Origin: Prinsepia uniflora
Lineage: Eukaryota > Streptophyta > Magnoliopsida > Rosales > Rosaceae
Assembly: GCA_032719365.1 (NCBI GenBank)
Contig: CM064875.1
Location: 18,389,674 to 18,453,673 of the forward strand
Reading direction: 5' to 3'
Length of the DNA: 64,000 bases
Part shown: piece by piece, positions 1 to 12,932 of the stretch
Position numbering within the stretch: position 1 is the stretch's first letter
Layout: every line of letters starts with the position of its first letter
Position numbers and translations under genes: made by a program
The notes under the pieces: generated by a model
The model's input: only the letters and a program-made list of their open reading frames with translations
Database searches by the model: none
What the model was told of the DNA's origin: nothing

Positions 1-2211
1 GAAACGCAACTTTGTCCCAAAAGTTTCCTGTAAGCTCTGCCAAAACCGGGAGGTAAATCTCGGGTCTCTGTCAGATACTATTGACTCTGGAGTCCCATGC
101 AGCCGAATAATCTCATCAATAAACAACTGGGAAAACTGCGTCAACCTGAAGTTCTCCCTTACCGGTAAGAAATGAGCAGACTTCGTAAGTCTATCCACGA
201 TCACCCACACGCCATCGTGTCCCTTCGGTGTTCTGGGAAGCTTGAATACAAAATCCATCGTCCGGTGATCCCATTTCCACTCGGGGATCGGCAAAGGTTG
301 CATTGCTCCATAGGGTCTCTGCCGCTCAGCTTTCACCTGTTGACAAATCAAGCATCTACTGACATATTCTACAATCTCACGTTTCATCCCTGACCACCAG
401 TAATACTCTCGAAGTGTACGATACATCTTGGTCCCACTAGGATGCATCGCATAGGCTGAACAGTGAGCCTCATCCAGTATCACCTTCTTCAAGGCTTCGT
501 CCTCCGGTACGCACAACCGTCCATCTTTAACCAAGGCTCCATCCTTGCGAATCTCAAAATCCTGTCTCTCTCCAGCCTCGACCTCAATACGTATGATGCC
601 CAAAATAGGGTCCTCAAACTGAGCATCAATAACCTGATCAATGAAAACAGGTCGCACGTGGAAACTCGCTAGGAGTGCTTCCTGACCATCCACAGTCAAC
701 TATACTCCAAGCCTACGGAGCTCAACCAACAAAGGTAATCGTACTGTCCTCGAATGCGACAAAGAACTAGCTGACTTCCTGCTCAAAGCATCGGCTACCA
801 CATTAGCCTTTCCTGGATGATACTCAATAGTACAATCGTAGTCCTTAAGCAACTCCAACCATCGGCGCTGTCTCAGATTCAGTTCCTTCTGAGTGAACAA
901 ATAATTTAAACTCTTGTGGTCCGTGAAGATCCTGCACCTCTCACCGTACAAATAATGTCGCCAAATCTTCAGTGCATGAACCACCGCCGCCAGTTCCAAG
1001 TCATGTGTAGGATAGTTCATCTCATGGGGTTTCAACTGCCGGGAAGCATAAGCAATCACTTTCCCGTGCTGCATCAATACACAGCCCAAACCTTGTAAGG
1101 AAGCGTCACTATACACCTCGAACTCCCCAATATTGTCTGGAAGGGCCAACACAGGAGCAGATGTCAACCGCCTGTTAAGCTCCCGGAAACTCTGTTCACA
1201 TTTCTCATCCCAATCAAACCGAACTCCTTTCCGAGTCATCCATGTCAACGGAGCAGCAAGAATAGAAAAACCCTCAATAAAACGCCGATAATAATCTGCT
1301 AAACCTAGAAAACTCCTGATTTCTGTCAGTCTTGGGCTGTTCCCAATTTGCTACCGCCTCAACCTTCTGAGGATCCACTCTGATGCCCTCGGCTGAAATC
1401 ACATGTCCTAGAAATCCAACACTGGTCAACCAAAACTGACACTTGCTCAACTTCGCATACAACTGATGCTCTCTCAGGGTCTTAAGCACTATTCTCAGAT
1501 GCTTCTCATGCGCTTTTGTACTCTTCGAATACACCAAAATGTCATCAATGAAGACAATCACAAAACGATCCAAATACGACCGGAACACTCGGTTCATGAG
1601 GTCCATAAAAGCTGCTGGGGCATTAGTCAATCCAAAAGGCATCACAACAAACTCATAATGACCGTACCTGGTCCGAAAGGCTGTCTTAGGTACATCCTCC
1701 TCTTTGACCCGTAACTGATGGTAGCCGGAGCGAAGATCAATCTTCGAAAAGTACTGTGCTCCCTTCAACTGGTCAAACAAATCATCAATCCGGGGTAAGG
1801 GATACTTATTCCAAATGGTTACCTTATTCAACTGTCTGTAGTCAACACACAATCTCAAACCTCCGTCCTTTTTCTTCACAAATAGTACCGGCGCTCCCCA
1901 CGGTGACATACTCGGTCGAATAAATCCTATATCGACCAACTCTTGCAACTGGGCCTTAAGTTCCCTCAGTTCTGCAGGTGCCATGCGGTAAGAAGTCTGT
2001 GAAATAGGCTGTGTACCTGGTAAAAGATCAATCGTGAACTCGATCTCTCGATGAGGTGGTAATCCTGGCAACTCCTCGGGGAAAACATCGGGAAACTCCC
2101 GTACCACTGGTATATCCTCCGCCCTCACTGGCGTAGCACGTGTATCCACCATATGAGCTATGTAACCCTGACACCCCTTACGCAACAGCTTGCTAGCCTC
2201 AAGTGCCGAAA
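1..2211 (-). pseudogene. Decayed Ty3/gypsy (Tekay/Del-type) pol fragment, truncated by the window edge
   Basis: The minus strand encodes the middle of a gypsy polyprotein. From 2211 down to about 1330 lies reverse transcriptase, with LPGLPPHREIEF, the palm block YPLPRIDDLFDQLKG, and the catalytic FIDDILVYS. A frameshift near 1250-1330 separates this from RNase H at 1248-700, which has EVYSDAS, DLELAAVVHAL and ADALSRK. A TAG at about 700-702 ends that frame. Below 700 the minus strand matches the integrase part of the complete element at 10141-10850 and runs off the window. The right end is cut at 2212 by an LTR beginning TGACAGGACCC, so gag, protease and 5' LTR are missing here. Because of the frameshift, the stop and the insertion it cannot make a functional polyprotein. 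The family call is secure from its close similarity to the element at 6477-16399. Confidence 0.9.
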
Positions 2212-5200
2212 TGACAGGACCCATCCCAATCCCCCCGGGATTACCGTGGAATGTGCCCTGCTCCCGTCCAACAAGGGGTGTCAGACAAGGGATAACCAAG
2301 AGCTACTGCCCAACGGGGCATCCAGAGTGCGCAAGGACCGATGGAGGAGGTATGCAATGTCCCAGTCTCTGCTGCAATCGCATCCGTGATCAACCTGAAG
2401 GGCATTAAAACCAAAAGCTGTGAGTGGACAAAAACCAATAAATTTACCAAATACATTTATAAGACATTTATGCCCTCCAATAAAAACGTATGCATGCCAC
2501 CAAAACCAGTAACCAAAACGTTTGCTCAACCGAGCCATTAGGGCCTTAGCCCAAAAACCGTTAACCAAAAACCAAGTGTGGGAACTCAGCCCAAAACTAT
2601 GGAATACCACCACCATACATATTAAAACCATGTGGGTCACCACCCACTACCATAAATGAACATCAATTCATTAAAATCACACAATCATAAATCCACCCGG
2701 AAAGCCATTTCATTAATTCGTATTTTACCATTACCATCACCAGCATCCCTGATGCTAGACGTCCCTGACGTCATATCTCACGGTTTCACAAGCTACGCGT
2801 GCTGCCCGGGGTCTCTCCGGGTCCATATATCTGACATCCCTGATGTCTGACGTCCCTGGCGTCAATCATAGCAATCCTGCTCCTGAGTCATCATACGGTC
2901 CGGCTGCTCCGTATAATGACCCCTCGCAGGCAATGCACTATGACTTCCCCAGTGTCCCAGACATCTGGAGGAGACCATCATATATCCTTGTGTCCAGATG
3001 GTATATGGAAAACAGTTTTATTAAATCCTTTTATCACATTATTACCATTGGGCCCTGCCCGAAATTTCCATAAAACCACATAATTCCATTTAGGGTCCCT
3101 GACCCAAAATCACAATTATTAAATATAGGGTCCCTGACCCAAAATCACATTTATAATCCAACTGGGCCTCATGCCCGATTTTATGAACCACTGGGCCCAC
3201 GGCCCGATTTGTAAACCAACTGGGCCCGCAGCCCGACTTTATAAACCAACTGGGCCCACGGCCCGAATTCGTAAATCAACTGGGCCCCTGGCCCGATAAC
3301 ATAACTCAAATGGGTCTCAGCCCGATTTCATACCAACTGGGCCCCTGGCCCGATTTCATTAACCAACTGGGCCCCCGGCCCGATTCTCAAATGGACTCCA
3401 AGTCCGAAATTTCCAACATAATTGGGCCTCAAGCCCGAGTTCCTATTTCCAATTTCAAAACCATTTTATCATATTATATCTAAGTCATAAATATGGAAAA
3501 TCCATGTAAAACCGGAAAACCTCGATTTACGTGCAAGCACGTAAATCGCCTCGAAATACGTGAAACTGTACAATTTACCAACAACCAAACCAACATCATA
3601 CAATCACAATCATAATCCATGTAAAACATTTAAGCATGCATAGAATTTATAAAACCAAAGTCCACTCACAGACCGTTTTAACCGTGTGCCTCGATACGCG
3701 TGCCACCGGCCCTCCCGGGCCACACCACTATCACCGGGACTCCCAATCCGGTCCAAATCACATTAGAGGGTCACTAACCTCATTATTAACATCCTATCAA
3801 AGTCCCGTAATTTTCCCGAATTTTTACTTATTTTTAAACTTAATTTAAAACCTTCGGATATCCCGAACAATATCGAGACGGTGTCTGATCGACACGAAAC
3901 CAATTCCAAAATGTCCGTTACATTAAATAGGACAGAAGTCATGTTGACATCACCTCGAGATTCGTGCCCACGCGCCATCACGCGCCGCCGTGAGTGGCTG
4001 CGCGTGAAACCCACGCGCCTGCTACAGTGTCACCAGCCCAACCCGTTTGTCTGGTAAACGGGTCCAATTCACCCGCGACACAACCCGGTTCCAATCCTGT
4101 CAATTCGATCCTAATTCCTTCAATTGATCATTCCATTAGTTTCGTTTTAAGTCCAATTACAAGTCTGTAAACTCAATTACACAAATCCTTACCCAGATTC
4201 CCACGATTCGATGATGATCCACGAAGAACACCCGGTTACTGTGCAATCATGGAACTCCCTCAATTGATGCAGGTTTCATCCAATTGATGATTCCAGAAGC
4301 ATCAACGGACCCTGAGGAACAATTCCCCCACATCAATTACATCAAACCTGTGCTCAATCGTCACGACTCAAGCTCGAGCACCGTCACTGTTCAACAATGG
4401 AGTTCCATCGATCTCGATCGGTTTCCTTCAATTGATGAACCCAGACGCATCGTGGGATCATGAGAAATCATTTCCCCACAACAATTGAGTCAATCCCAGC
4501 CCCAAACTCCACGACTCAGCCTTGATTTCTTCCTCTGTCACCAAGCTCGATCAGAGCCAAAACGGCACCATTCCTTCTCGTTTTTGATGTGGATCGACTC
4601 GTCACAACCTCAGGAAGATGTTTGTAACCTCCAATTCGATCATCACAGCCCAATTCGTCCAATTTGATTTTCCCTCCGAAAACTTAATTATTCGAATTCT
4701 CAGTTCCTCCTCACTGTCACTCTCTCGTGTTTACCCAGTTGAAATCACACTCAAAACGCTCACAAAATCACACTCTCAGGTTCAGCAATGGAAGAGGAAT
4801 TGGTTGGGAGAGTATTGGATTTGGTTGTACACGGTTAAGGAAAATATGGAGATTAATGGAAATAAAAGATTAATTAATTAATTAAAAACTAATTAAACAT
4901 CATCATGAGGTCTCCCCCAAAAACATGGATTCTGATTTCAAGGGATGAGTGACACTTGTCACTCATCCAGGTGTGTAGGGTCAACGATCACTATTCATTA
5001 TTATATTATTATTTTAATCCGAGCCTCGGTTCGTTAGTTCGTTTCCTTGACCATAACGTTGTCGTCGGATCTCCGATTTCGGCATGCCGCCTGTCGTTGG
5101 ATTCGTATCGACGATACCTACGTAACGGTCCTTGGCCCTCGCCCATCGGACCTCCCGGTCAGAAAGTCAACATTTGGCCCCTAATAAGCCAAATTACCAA

Positions 5201-5476
5201 AATACCCCTCAACTTCCGAACACCATAACTTTCTCTACGAATGTCGGAATCGAACGTGCCACCTGTCTATGAACTCGTGACGTCCCAAACTACGTCACGG
5301 TCATCGGTCAAAGTCCATTTGACCGCCCGAACAAAAAGTCAACATTTTGCCCACGACCAGGGGCAAAACGGTCATTTTGCACATTTTGTCCGATTCCGCC
5401 CTACTAACCACCGTTCAACCTCGCTAATCAAGATTAGTCACTAAACTAATCCCGGAATTTGGGACGGGTCGTTACA
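2212..5476 (-). repeat. Long gypsy-type LTR (3.3 kb), minus orientation
   Basis: It begins TGACAGGACCCATCCC and ends GGGACGGGTCGTTACA, the same terminal sequences as the LTRs of the complete Tekay-type element, so the LTR reads TG...CA on the minus strand. It interrupts the pol reading frame of the fragment to its left. Landmarks include a mini-hairpin array at about 3150-3440, the 26-bp palindrome at 4943-4968, and two copies of the tandem promoter-side unit near 5080-5350. The flanking 5-mers are CGAAA on the left and GGATG on the right, so no target duplication is visible. It is therefore either an old solo LTR with a rearranged edge or the 3' LTR of the non-coding element to its right. 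Small open frames inside are not supported as genes. Confidence 0.8.
3150..3440. repeat. Tandem array of about ten 28-30 bp mini-hairpin units
   Basis: Units of the form AACTGGGCCCACGGCCCGA followed by an A/T-rich spacer repeat about ten times inside the LTR. Each unit can form a short hairpin (GGGC..GCCC). One unit reads GGACTCCAAGTCC instead, with both stem sides changed. Confidence 0.75.
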
Positions 5477-6471
5477 GGATGCCTAAGGCCCCAAATATTA
5501 TCTCACCACTGCATACTTACTTCAATTTGCGAGCTCTTCATTTATTTTCTGTATTTCTTGCTCTCTCAGAGGTATTCCATCCTTCTTTGTTATTGTTAAA
5601 ATAGAGCTGATATACTCTTCTCATTGTCTCCTCCATCATCTCCTTCGTTTTGGAAAGGCTGATTTACTTCCATCTCTCATCCCCTCCTCTCATGTTAAGA
5701 AGTCTGAATATCAACTCCGAATCCACTCCTCTCATTTTATTTTGTTCCAAGTTTCATTTTAAGTTGTTTTCTTGTGGATTAATGGGTTGTTTATTCTTCA
5801 TCCATTTTTTCCTTTCAGAAAATGTTTTAGGAATTTCTGGGTTTCTTTTCTCTTTTGAATGACAATCGCAGTCAACCAAACCACCCGAAATGGACCCTCA
5901 AGTCCTCGGCTCATCTGGACACCATCCACGTGTCTATGACTACTGCTTATGTAGGTACACTCATTCCTAGTGGAATTCACGCGACTCAAGGTTAAACCTT
6001 GTATACTATTTACGGATGTGCATAAACGGCCTCCAACACTCGCATCTCGTACCTTTAATCAACCTGATCCAACTCTGACTCACGAAATTGGTCGGAATCC
6101 ACTGGCATCGATCGGTAGGCTAAATAGATCGCAATGTCAGTCGTGATCTGAAGCCAAATCTCTGCATACTACTATATCTGACCAATTCTGACCAGTTGGT
6201 CCCTAATCCCCACGACAGTACTCGATCCTCACGTCTCAACTACTGTTAGATCCAATCCAGCCCATCACTATCCGTGACCCACTCCCAGACCACAGATGCC
6301 GAACATATGCCCATCTCGACGGAGTCACATCCCGACTCATGACTCATCGTCATCACAATCACCGGCACCAGCACCAGTACCAGCACACACTATGCGAATG
6401 TGACAACCTTGGATCTCTGCTCATACCGAACGACGATCCCGTGCCTCTGCTCAGGTTGGAGTAACTCTGCC
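5477..6471. other. Non-coding interior of a non-autonomous LTR element (left part)
   Basis: No gag or pol motif is visible in this 1 kb. The first 400 bases are T-rich and resemble plant intron or untranslated sequence (for example TTTCCTTTCAG near 5818). The rest is C-rich on the plus strand and has no credible reading frame. The complete Tekay-type element is inserted at its right edge with duplication TCCCT at 6472-6476 and 16400-16404. The sequence therefore continues directly at 16405-16841, which ends in a primer-binding site and LTR. I infer one non-autonomous element with an interior of about 1.4 kb. Confidence 0.55.
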
Positions 6472-6476
6472 TCCCT

Positions 6477-9322
6477 TGACAGGACCCGCCCCGATCCCCC
6501 TGGGACCACCTGGGACGTGCCCTGCTCCCGTCTGACACCCGACATTAAAGTACCAAAAATGCCCTTATTGAAGATGAAATGCATAAAGACAACCAAAGTT
6601 AAGTCATACATAGCACGCCACACAAATACACGAATACAAATAGTGTCAGACAAGGGATAGTTCCCGAATACAGTTTATTGAGCACGACTCTAGACACACT
6701 ACGTGCCAACCTACCCAGCAGTAGGGTTCAGGTACGCAACGTAAACCTATGCCTCTTCCTCCTCGGGATCCTCCTCTTCCTCCTCCTCGGGATCCTCCTC
6801 CTCGAAAGCACTACCTGGAGGGGTAGTAAAACAACAAAGGTGAGTGGGCCGAAACTCAAGGTTTACAAAGTAGTTTACCATTTCGAAAACATATAGCTTT
6901 TCCCCTCCGTTTTCCGAAAAGACATGCATAGTATCATAAACCACAAAACCATATAGTCATAAGCAGAATAATATCAACATATTATAATCTTAGTCACTGC
7001 ACTATACATCCCAACCCTGACATCCCAGATGCCTGATGTCCCAGACGCCCGATAAGGTCACAGTCTCAAGGCTACGCGTGCCACCCGGGGTCTCAATCCC
7101 GAGTCCAAATCCCGAACCTAGTCCGAGCATGGCATTCTGTCCAATAGTAGCAATCCTGCTCCTGAGTCACTCTACGGTCCGGTCCCTCGGTAGAACGACT
7201 CCTCACAGGTAATGCGCCGTGACCACTCCGGTGTACCTACATCCGGAGGAGATAGAATCCTAGGGTAGATCTATACAGTGCAGTACCACAGATAATATCG
7301 AGATCCATTATACATATATATGACTCCAAACCATTCATAAACAACCAGACGGGTCTCATGCCCAAACATCGTAATACGTGCCATAAATCATACACAAGAT
7401 AAACAGATACTTTTACTTGAATCACATATAGATATAGTAGAAAGTAAAACAGTTATGCTTGCCGAAGTTTAGTGAAATCAAAGGCCCACTCACAGTACAA
7501 TCCCGCTGCAATCTCGAGCGTAAAGCCCCGTCCAAGGGTTAAAGTACAATTCCTGTCATGCCCAAAACATACGTAAAGGTCACTTTAAGTCCCTACTAAA
7601 CAACTAAGAAACCCTAGACTGAAACCGGCCCGGGAAAGCCGTCCGAACACGCTTCCCAAGGCATCAAACCCTAAATTGACCAACTTAACGATCTCCGATC
7701 GACACGAAACCACCGCCATTGGATCCGTATCGTCGAAACCTTGAAAATGGCACTGGTCCCACACAAAATACTGTTCACACGCGCCCCCCACGCGCCGGTC
7801 AACCCTCTGGTCAACAGTGCTACAGTGATGCTGACGTCAGCATGACGTCACTGCTGACGTCAGCATGACGTCATCACTGACAGTGTCAGAGGACACGTGT
7901 CAACAGCCCATTGGTCCCTGGCCTGACAATATTCTGACATGATGACATCATCATGACGTCACTGCTGACGTCAGCATGATGACGTCATCAGCTACAGTAA
8001 CCGGGTCTGCGAATCGGGTCACCGCAGACCCACGGTTCGACCCGATCACAGATCGTGATTCCGACCACCAAAATCGATGGGATTTGTTCCTATGAACTCG
8101 TCTGAACATGTTCTATGGCTCTGTGTAATCAAAACTGGATTTTAAGATCGAGAAACCACCTGAAAAACGACGGGGAACTGGCTGCCGGTTCTGGTTCGTC
8201 TTCTCCGGCGAGCCGTCACGCTTCCAGCCACCAACTCTGGTCCAAAATGCTCGTCTAGTCCCCTAGGTTAAGTCTCAAAAACAACCAAACAAGTTTAACG
8301 TTAAAAACGGACGGTTCGAGGCAGGGAAGGAAAATCGGCCTTCTCGGGTTTGCAGGCTTACCGCCGCCGTGTCGCCGCCGTGGGCTGCCCAGTCCAGTCC
8401 TACGCCGTCCAGAGGTCACAACGGTCCTAACCCTAGGTTGGTTCGAGCCCAGAAGTCACGGTTTGGATGGTTGGATGGTTTTGGGCTGCATGGGTTCCGC
8501 TCGAGTTTGTGGGTTTTCCGGGTTGCTCCGCCGTCCGTGGTGGTGGTGATGGCCGTCTGGAGGTGGCTGAGGGGTAGGCTGGTGTGTGGGTTGAGGCTGA
8601 GGGATGGTGTGATCGCTGGTGTGTTTGTGCAGAGAATGAGAGGTTGCACGGTTTGAAGGAATGGAAATGAGAGAATGAATTCTCTCATGGTTTTTAAAAC
8701 AGAGTGATCAGATGGAATGGAGGGCTGAGATTCAACCTGAGTTAAGAGTGAAGGGTGAGGATTTAAGGAAATTAAACTAATTAATTAATCACATGGCATA
8801 CCAAGATCCAGATTGTTGGGGATGATGTGGATGGGTAGATGAGTGACATGTGTCACTTATCAAGGGTCCAGATTGTTTGGGTTAAAGTAAATCAGATTCT
8901 AATATTTTAATATTATTTTAAGTTCCGAGTCTCGGTTAGTTCGGTTACGTTCTTGACCATAACTTTTTCGTCGTAAGTCCGATTTCAGCGTGCCGCCTGT
9001 CTACGGATTCGTATCGACGAGACCTACGTAACGATCATTGGCCCTTGTCCGTTGGACTTCCCGGGTCAAAAGTCAACATTTGGCCCCCAAATGGCCAAAT
9101 TACCAAAATGCCCCTCGACTTCCGAACGTCACAACTTCTTCCTCGAACGTCGGAATCGAACGTGCCACCTGCCTATGAACTCGTGACGTCCTAAACTACG
9201 TCACGGTCACGTGTCAAAGTCCTAAATACTTCCCGAGGTAAAAGTCAACTTTTTTCCCCCCCTCAGGGGCAAAACGGTCATTTTACAATAAAATAATAAT
9301 TACGAAAGTTCGGGTCGTTACA
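6477..9322 (-). repeat. 3' LTR of the complete gypsy element (2846 bp)
   Basis: It runs from TGACAGGACCCGCCCC to GTTCGGGTCGTTACA, so it is TG...CA on the coding strand. It contains the promoter-side tandem unit twice (about 8950-9290), a diverged copy of the shared palindrome at 8838-8861, seven TGACGTCA sites at 7832-7987, and a CTCCGG...CCGGAG hairpin at 7226-7248. Unlike its partner it keeps the segment 8525-8883. A 65-codon acidic open frame at 6747-6944 is present in both LTRs. Confidence 0.95.
7832..7987. promoter_or_regulatory. Cluster of seven TGACGTCA palindromes in the LTR
   Basis: Seven perfect TGACGTCA sites occur at 7832, 7843, 7855, 7866, 7954, 7966 and 7980. This octamer is the core recognised by plant bZIP/TGA-class factors. 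The same cluster recurs in the other LTR (about 15269-15424) and, diverged, in three other LTRs of the window. A regulatory role is inferred. Confidence 0.5.
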
Positions 9323-9336
9323 ATCTACCCACCTTA
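9323..9336 (-). other. Polypurine tract next to the 3' LTR
   Basis: On the minus strand the bases just before the 3' LTR read TAAGGTGGGTAGAT, followed at once by TGTAACGACCC. This is the expected place for the plus-strand primer of a Ty3/gypsy element. The tract contains two T's inside the purines, as several plant elements do. Confidence 0.7.
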
Positions 9337-9357
9337 CAAAAATTTTGTCCTCGAAAT

Positions 9358-9808
9358 TTACTCGAATAAAAACGGGTACTGCTCCTTCATCAAGTCTTCG
9401 GGTTCCCACGTCGCTTCCTCGACGTCATGGTTCCTCCATAGCACTTTCACCAACCGAATCGTCTTGTTTCTCAGAACCTTGTTCTTCTGATCCAGAATCT
9501 GCACTGGTTTCTCCTCAAAGCTCAGATCAGTCATCAGTTCTACTGGTTGTTCCGGCAAGGCATGTGAATCGTCCCGTAGGTATTTCCGTAACATGGACAC
9601 ATGGAAAACATCGTGCACTCTGGCAAGTTCTGGAGGTAATGCCAACCGGTATGCCTCTAGTCCAATCCTCTCAATGATCTCGAACGGTCCAAAGTAACGT
9701 GGACTAAACTTCCCGCGTCGGCCAAAACGGATAATTCCTTTCCATGGAGATAACTTAAGGAACACAAAATCTCCAACCTCGAATTCCAAGTCTCGAATTC
9801 GTCGATCG
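9358..9808 (-). pseudogene. Frameshifted C-terminal part of pol: integrase end and chromodomain-like tail
   Basis: This piece continues the integrase in a different frame from the main pol frame. It reads RDLEFEVGDFVFLKLSPWKG, the GPY-like block FSPRYFGPFEIIERIG, VHDVFHVSMLRKY, and then a chromodomain-like end (PVQILDQKNKVLRNK, VKVLWRNHDVEEATWEPED). The chromodomain in Tekay-type elements is thought to steer integration into heterochromatin. The switch of frame falls at about 9805-9809, beside the codons for KSYA, and is a single-base indel. The main frame runs past it into unrelated residues and stops at 9657. The tail ends at 9358 with PFLFE and a stop, about 35 bp before the 3' LTR. Confidence 0.85.
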
Positions 9809-12800
9809 CATAGCTCTTTTGGCGATCTTGTGCTGCCTTCAATCTTTCCTTGATGATTCGAACTGTTTCCTGGGTCATGTCCATCAAATCCGGTCCTAAA
9901 GTTGCTCGCTCTCCTACCTCCATCCAACAGATAGGTGTCCTGCACTGTCGGCCATACAGTGCCTTGTAGGGTGTCATCCCGATACTTGCCTGATAACTGT
10001 TGTTGTATGCGAACTCCATCAAAGGCAAATGAGTATCCCACGAATCCTGAAACTGCAGTACACAAGACCTCATCATGTCCTCCAGTGTCTGGATAGTCCT
10101 CTCTGACTGTCCATCGGTTTGTGGGTGGAACGCTGTACTGAAATGTAAGTTTGTACCCAAGGCGTTCTGCAAACTTCGCCAGAACCTAGATGTGAAACGC
10201 GGATCTCGATCAGACACTATCGACTCCGGCGTACCATGAAGTCGAATGATCTCCTTCACAAACAGCTGAGCCAGTCGGTTTGGCTTAAATGTCTCCTGTA
10301 CTGGTAAGAAATGAGCTGACTTGGTCAATCGGTCGACAATCACCCAAACTCCATCGCATCCCCTCTGAGTTCTAGGCAATTTGAAGACAAAATCCATGGT
10401 AATGTGATCCCACTTCCACTCGGGAATCAGAAGCGGTTGCATTGCTCCATACGGTCTCTGCCGCTCAGCCTTGACCTGCTGACAGGTCAAACATCTGCTC
10501 ACAAACACTGCAATATCCTTCTTCATTCCTGCCCACCAATAGTGGTCCCGGAGGGTACGGTACATCTTTGTACCTCCCGGATGCATGGCATAAGCCGAAC
10601 TGTGGGCTTCCTCGAGAATTTCTGCCCGTAACTCTGCCACTGCAGGAACACACAAACGGCCTAGTTTCACCAGAGCTCCATCTGGTCGAATAGTAAAGTC
10701 CTGCCTCTCGTCTGCTTCGACCTCGATCCTGTAGATACAAAGTGTCGGATCCTCCAATTGTGCCTCGATAATCCGATCGACTAGTACAGGTCGTACATGA
10801 AAACTGGCCAACAAAGCTCCCTGCTCATCCATTCCCAGCATAACTCCAGCTCTTCGGAGTTCCATAAGCAAAGGAAGGTACACCAGCCTCAGGTGTGCAA
10901 TCGATCCTGCTGACTTCCTGCTGAGTGCGTCTGCCACAACGTTCACCTTCCCTGGATGATATTCAATCGTACAATCGTAATCCTTGATCAGTTCCAACCA
11001 CCGTCGCTGCCTTACGTTCAACTCCTTCTGAGTGAACAAATGCTTTAAACTCTGATGATCGGTGAAGATCCTGCAAGTCACCCCGTACAGATAATGTCGC
11101 CAGATTTTTAAAGCGTGAACCACCGCCGCCAACTCCAGATCATGCGTAGGGTAGTTCAGCTCATGTGTCTTTAGTTGTCTCGATGCATAAGCGATAACTC
11201 TGCCATTCTGCATCAGCACGCAACCCAAACCTTGCAACGATGCGTCACTGTAGACTTCGAACTCTCCACTGTTATCCGGCAAAGCAAGAACAGGTGCGGT
11301 AGTTAACCGACGTTTTAATTCCTGATAAATCTGCTCACACCATTCATCCCAAACAAACTTTACTCCCTTCCTGGTTAAACGAGTCAACGGTGCAGCAATA
11401 CTAGAGAAGCCCTCAACAAATCTCCGGTAGTATCCTGCCAAACCAACGAAACTCCGTACCTCTGTCACGGTTGTCGGTCTAGCCCAATTTGTCACCGCTT
11501 CGGTCTTCTGGGGATCCACACTAATCCCGTCTGCTGACACTACATGTCCCAGAAAACCAATACTGGTTAGCCAAAACTGACACTTACTCAGCTTGGCGTA
11601 TAACTGGTTCTGCCTCAGCTTCCCTAACACCGAACGTAAGTGTTCCTCATGAGCTTGAGCACTCCTCGAGTACACAAGGATGTCATCAATGAACACGATC
11701 ACGAACTTATCCAAATAAGATCGGAAGACCCTATTCATCAGATCCATGAATGCTGCTGGAGCATTCGTCAAGCCGAAAGGCATCACAAGGAATTCATAAT
11801 GCCCGTATCTGGTCCGAAACGCTGTCTTCGGGACATCTCCTTCAGCAATCTTCAACTGGTGATAACCAGATCGTAAATCAATCTTCGAGAAGTACTGTAC
11901 TCCCCGCAGTTGATCAAAAAGATCGTCAATCCTGGGTAAGGGGTACTGGTTCCTTACCGTGACCTTGTTGAGCTGTCGATAATCCACACACAAACGGAGG
12001 CTCCCCTCCTTCTTCTTCACAAATAATACCGGTGCTCCCCACGGTGATGTACTCGGTCGGATGAATCCCAAGTCCACCAACTCCTGCAATTGGATCTTCA
12101 GTTCCCGTAACTCCGCTGGTGCCATCCGATATGGTGCCTGCGATATAGGTCGTGTGTCGGGAAGTAGTTCAATCGTGAACTCAATCTCCCGATGTGGTGG
12201 TAAACCAGGCAAATCTTCCGGGAACACATCCGGAAATTCTCGCACCACAGGTATATCATCGGCACCCGAAGTATCACTCTTTGTCGTCACAACATGCGCC
12301 AGATAGCCCTGGCATCCCTTCTGTAGAAGCTTCGTAGCGGCAAGTGAAGAAATTACTTCAGGTAGCAAACCGTCGCGCTCTCCCTGAAAAGTAACCTCCG
12401 GCAAACCCGGACTTCGCAGAATCATCCGCCTACTACAACAGTCGATGAGCGAACCGTGCTCAGTCAACCAATCCATTCCCAAGATAACATCAAAGTCATG
12501 GATATCCATAAGGATTAGATCAGCTAGCAGATCTACATCCTCCACCCTTACTGGGCATCTCCGGATCACCTGATTCACTATGTACACAACGCCCATCGGT
12601 GTACCGACACCCATTTCACTATCCAAGGCTGACACCTCGCGATCTAACATACCCGCACAACTTTTTGAAATAAAAGAATGAGTAGCCCCAGCATCCATTA
12701 ACACCCGTACAACAATATTTGAGATATGAAGAGTACCTGTAACCACACCAGGGGCTGACCTCGCCTGCTGCTGAGTCACTGCAAAAACACGAGCTCTGGG

Positions 12801-12932
12801 TCCCGCAGTCTGTCCGCGCCCACGCGCACCACGCTCAGCACTCTGTCCTCGGCCTCTGGAAGGGTGAGAAGCCGAACTCTGTGTCACACTAACACCTTTA
12901 GTCTCGTTGTTCCTTGACAGTAAAGGGCAATC
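9807..12932 (-). CDS. Ty3/gypsy pol region: protease, reverse transcriptase, RNase H, integrase
   Basis: The long frame follows the gag stop codon in the same frame, so gag and pol were one polyprotein. Counting from the first codon after GTG at 12887, the protease triad residue sits in DAGATHSF (D65). Reverse transcriptase has the palm FIDD at 399-402, and RNase H has D548, E585 and D611. The integrase zinc finger is H762, H769, C799, C802, and the catalytic triad is D832, D893, E929 with 35 residues between the last two. All catalytic residues are present, so this stretch is little decayed. Its open frame extends to 9657, but beyond about 9807 the residues are out of register with the family. 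It reverse-transcribes and integrates the element in virus-like particles. Expression is doubtful because of the upstream stop. Confidence 0.93.

Noticed and set aside
3150..3440. CRISPR-like array
   Set aside because: Units are 28-30 bp with degenerate palindromes and short A/T spacers inside a plant LTR; no cas genes and the setting is eukaryotic.
6747..6944. A 65-residue acidic protein, identical copy at 14164-14361
   Set aside because: It lies within the two LTRs of one element, so identity only reflects LTR duplication; most of it overlaps the putative LTR intron. Mentioned as a peptide tail finding, not as a gene.
8369..8656. A 95-residue plus-strand protein
   Set aside because: It lies in the LTR, has no family resemblance, and in the other LTR it is cut short by the 359-bp deletion.
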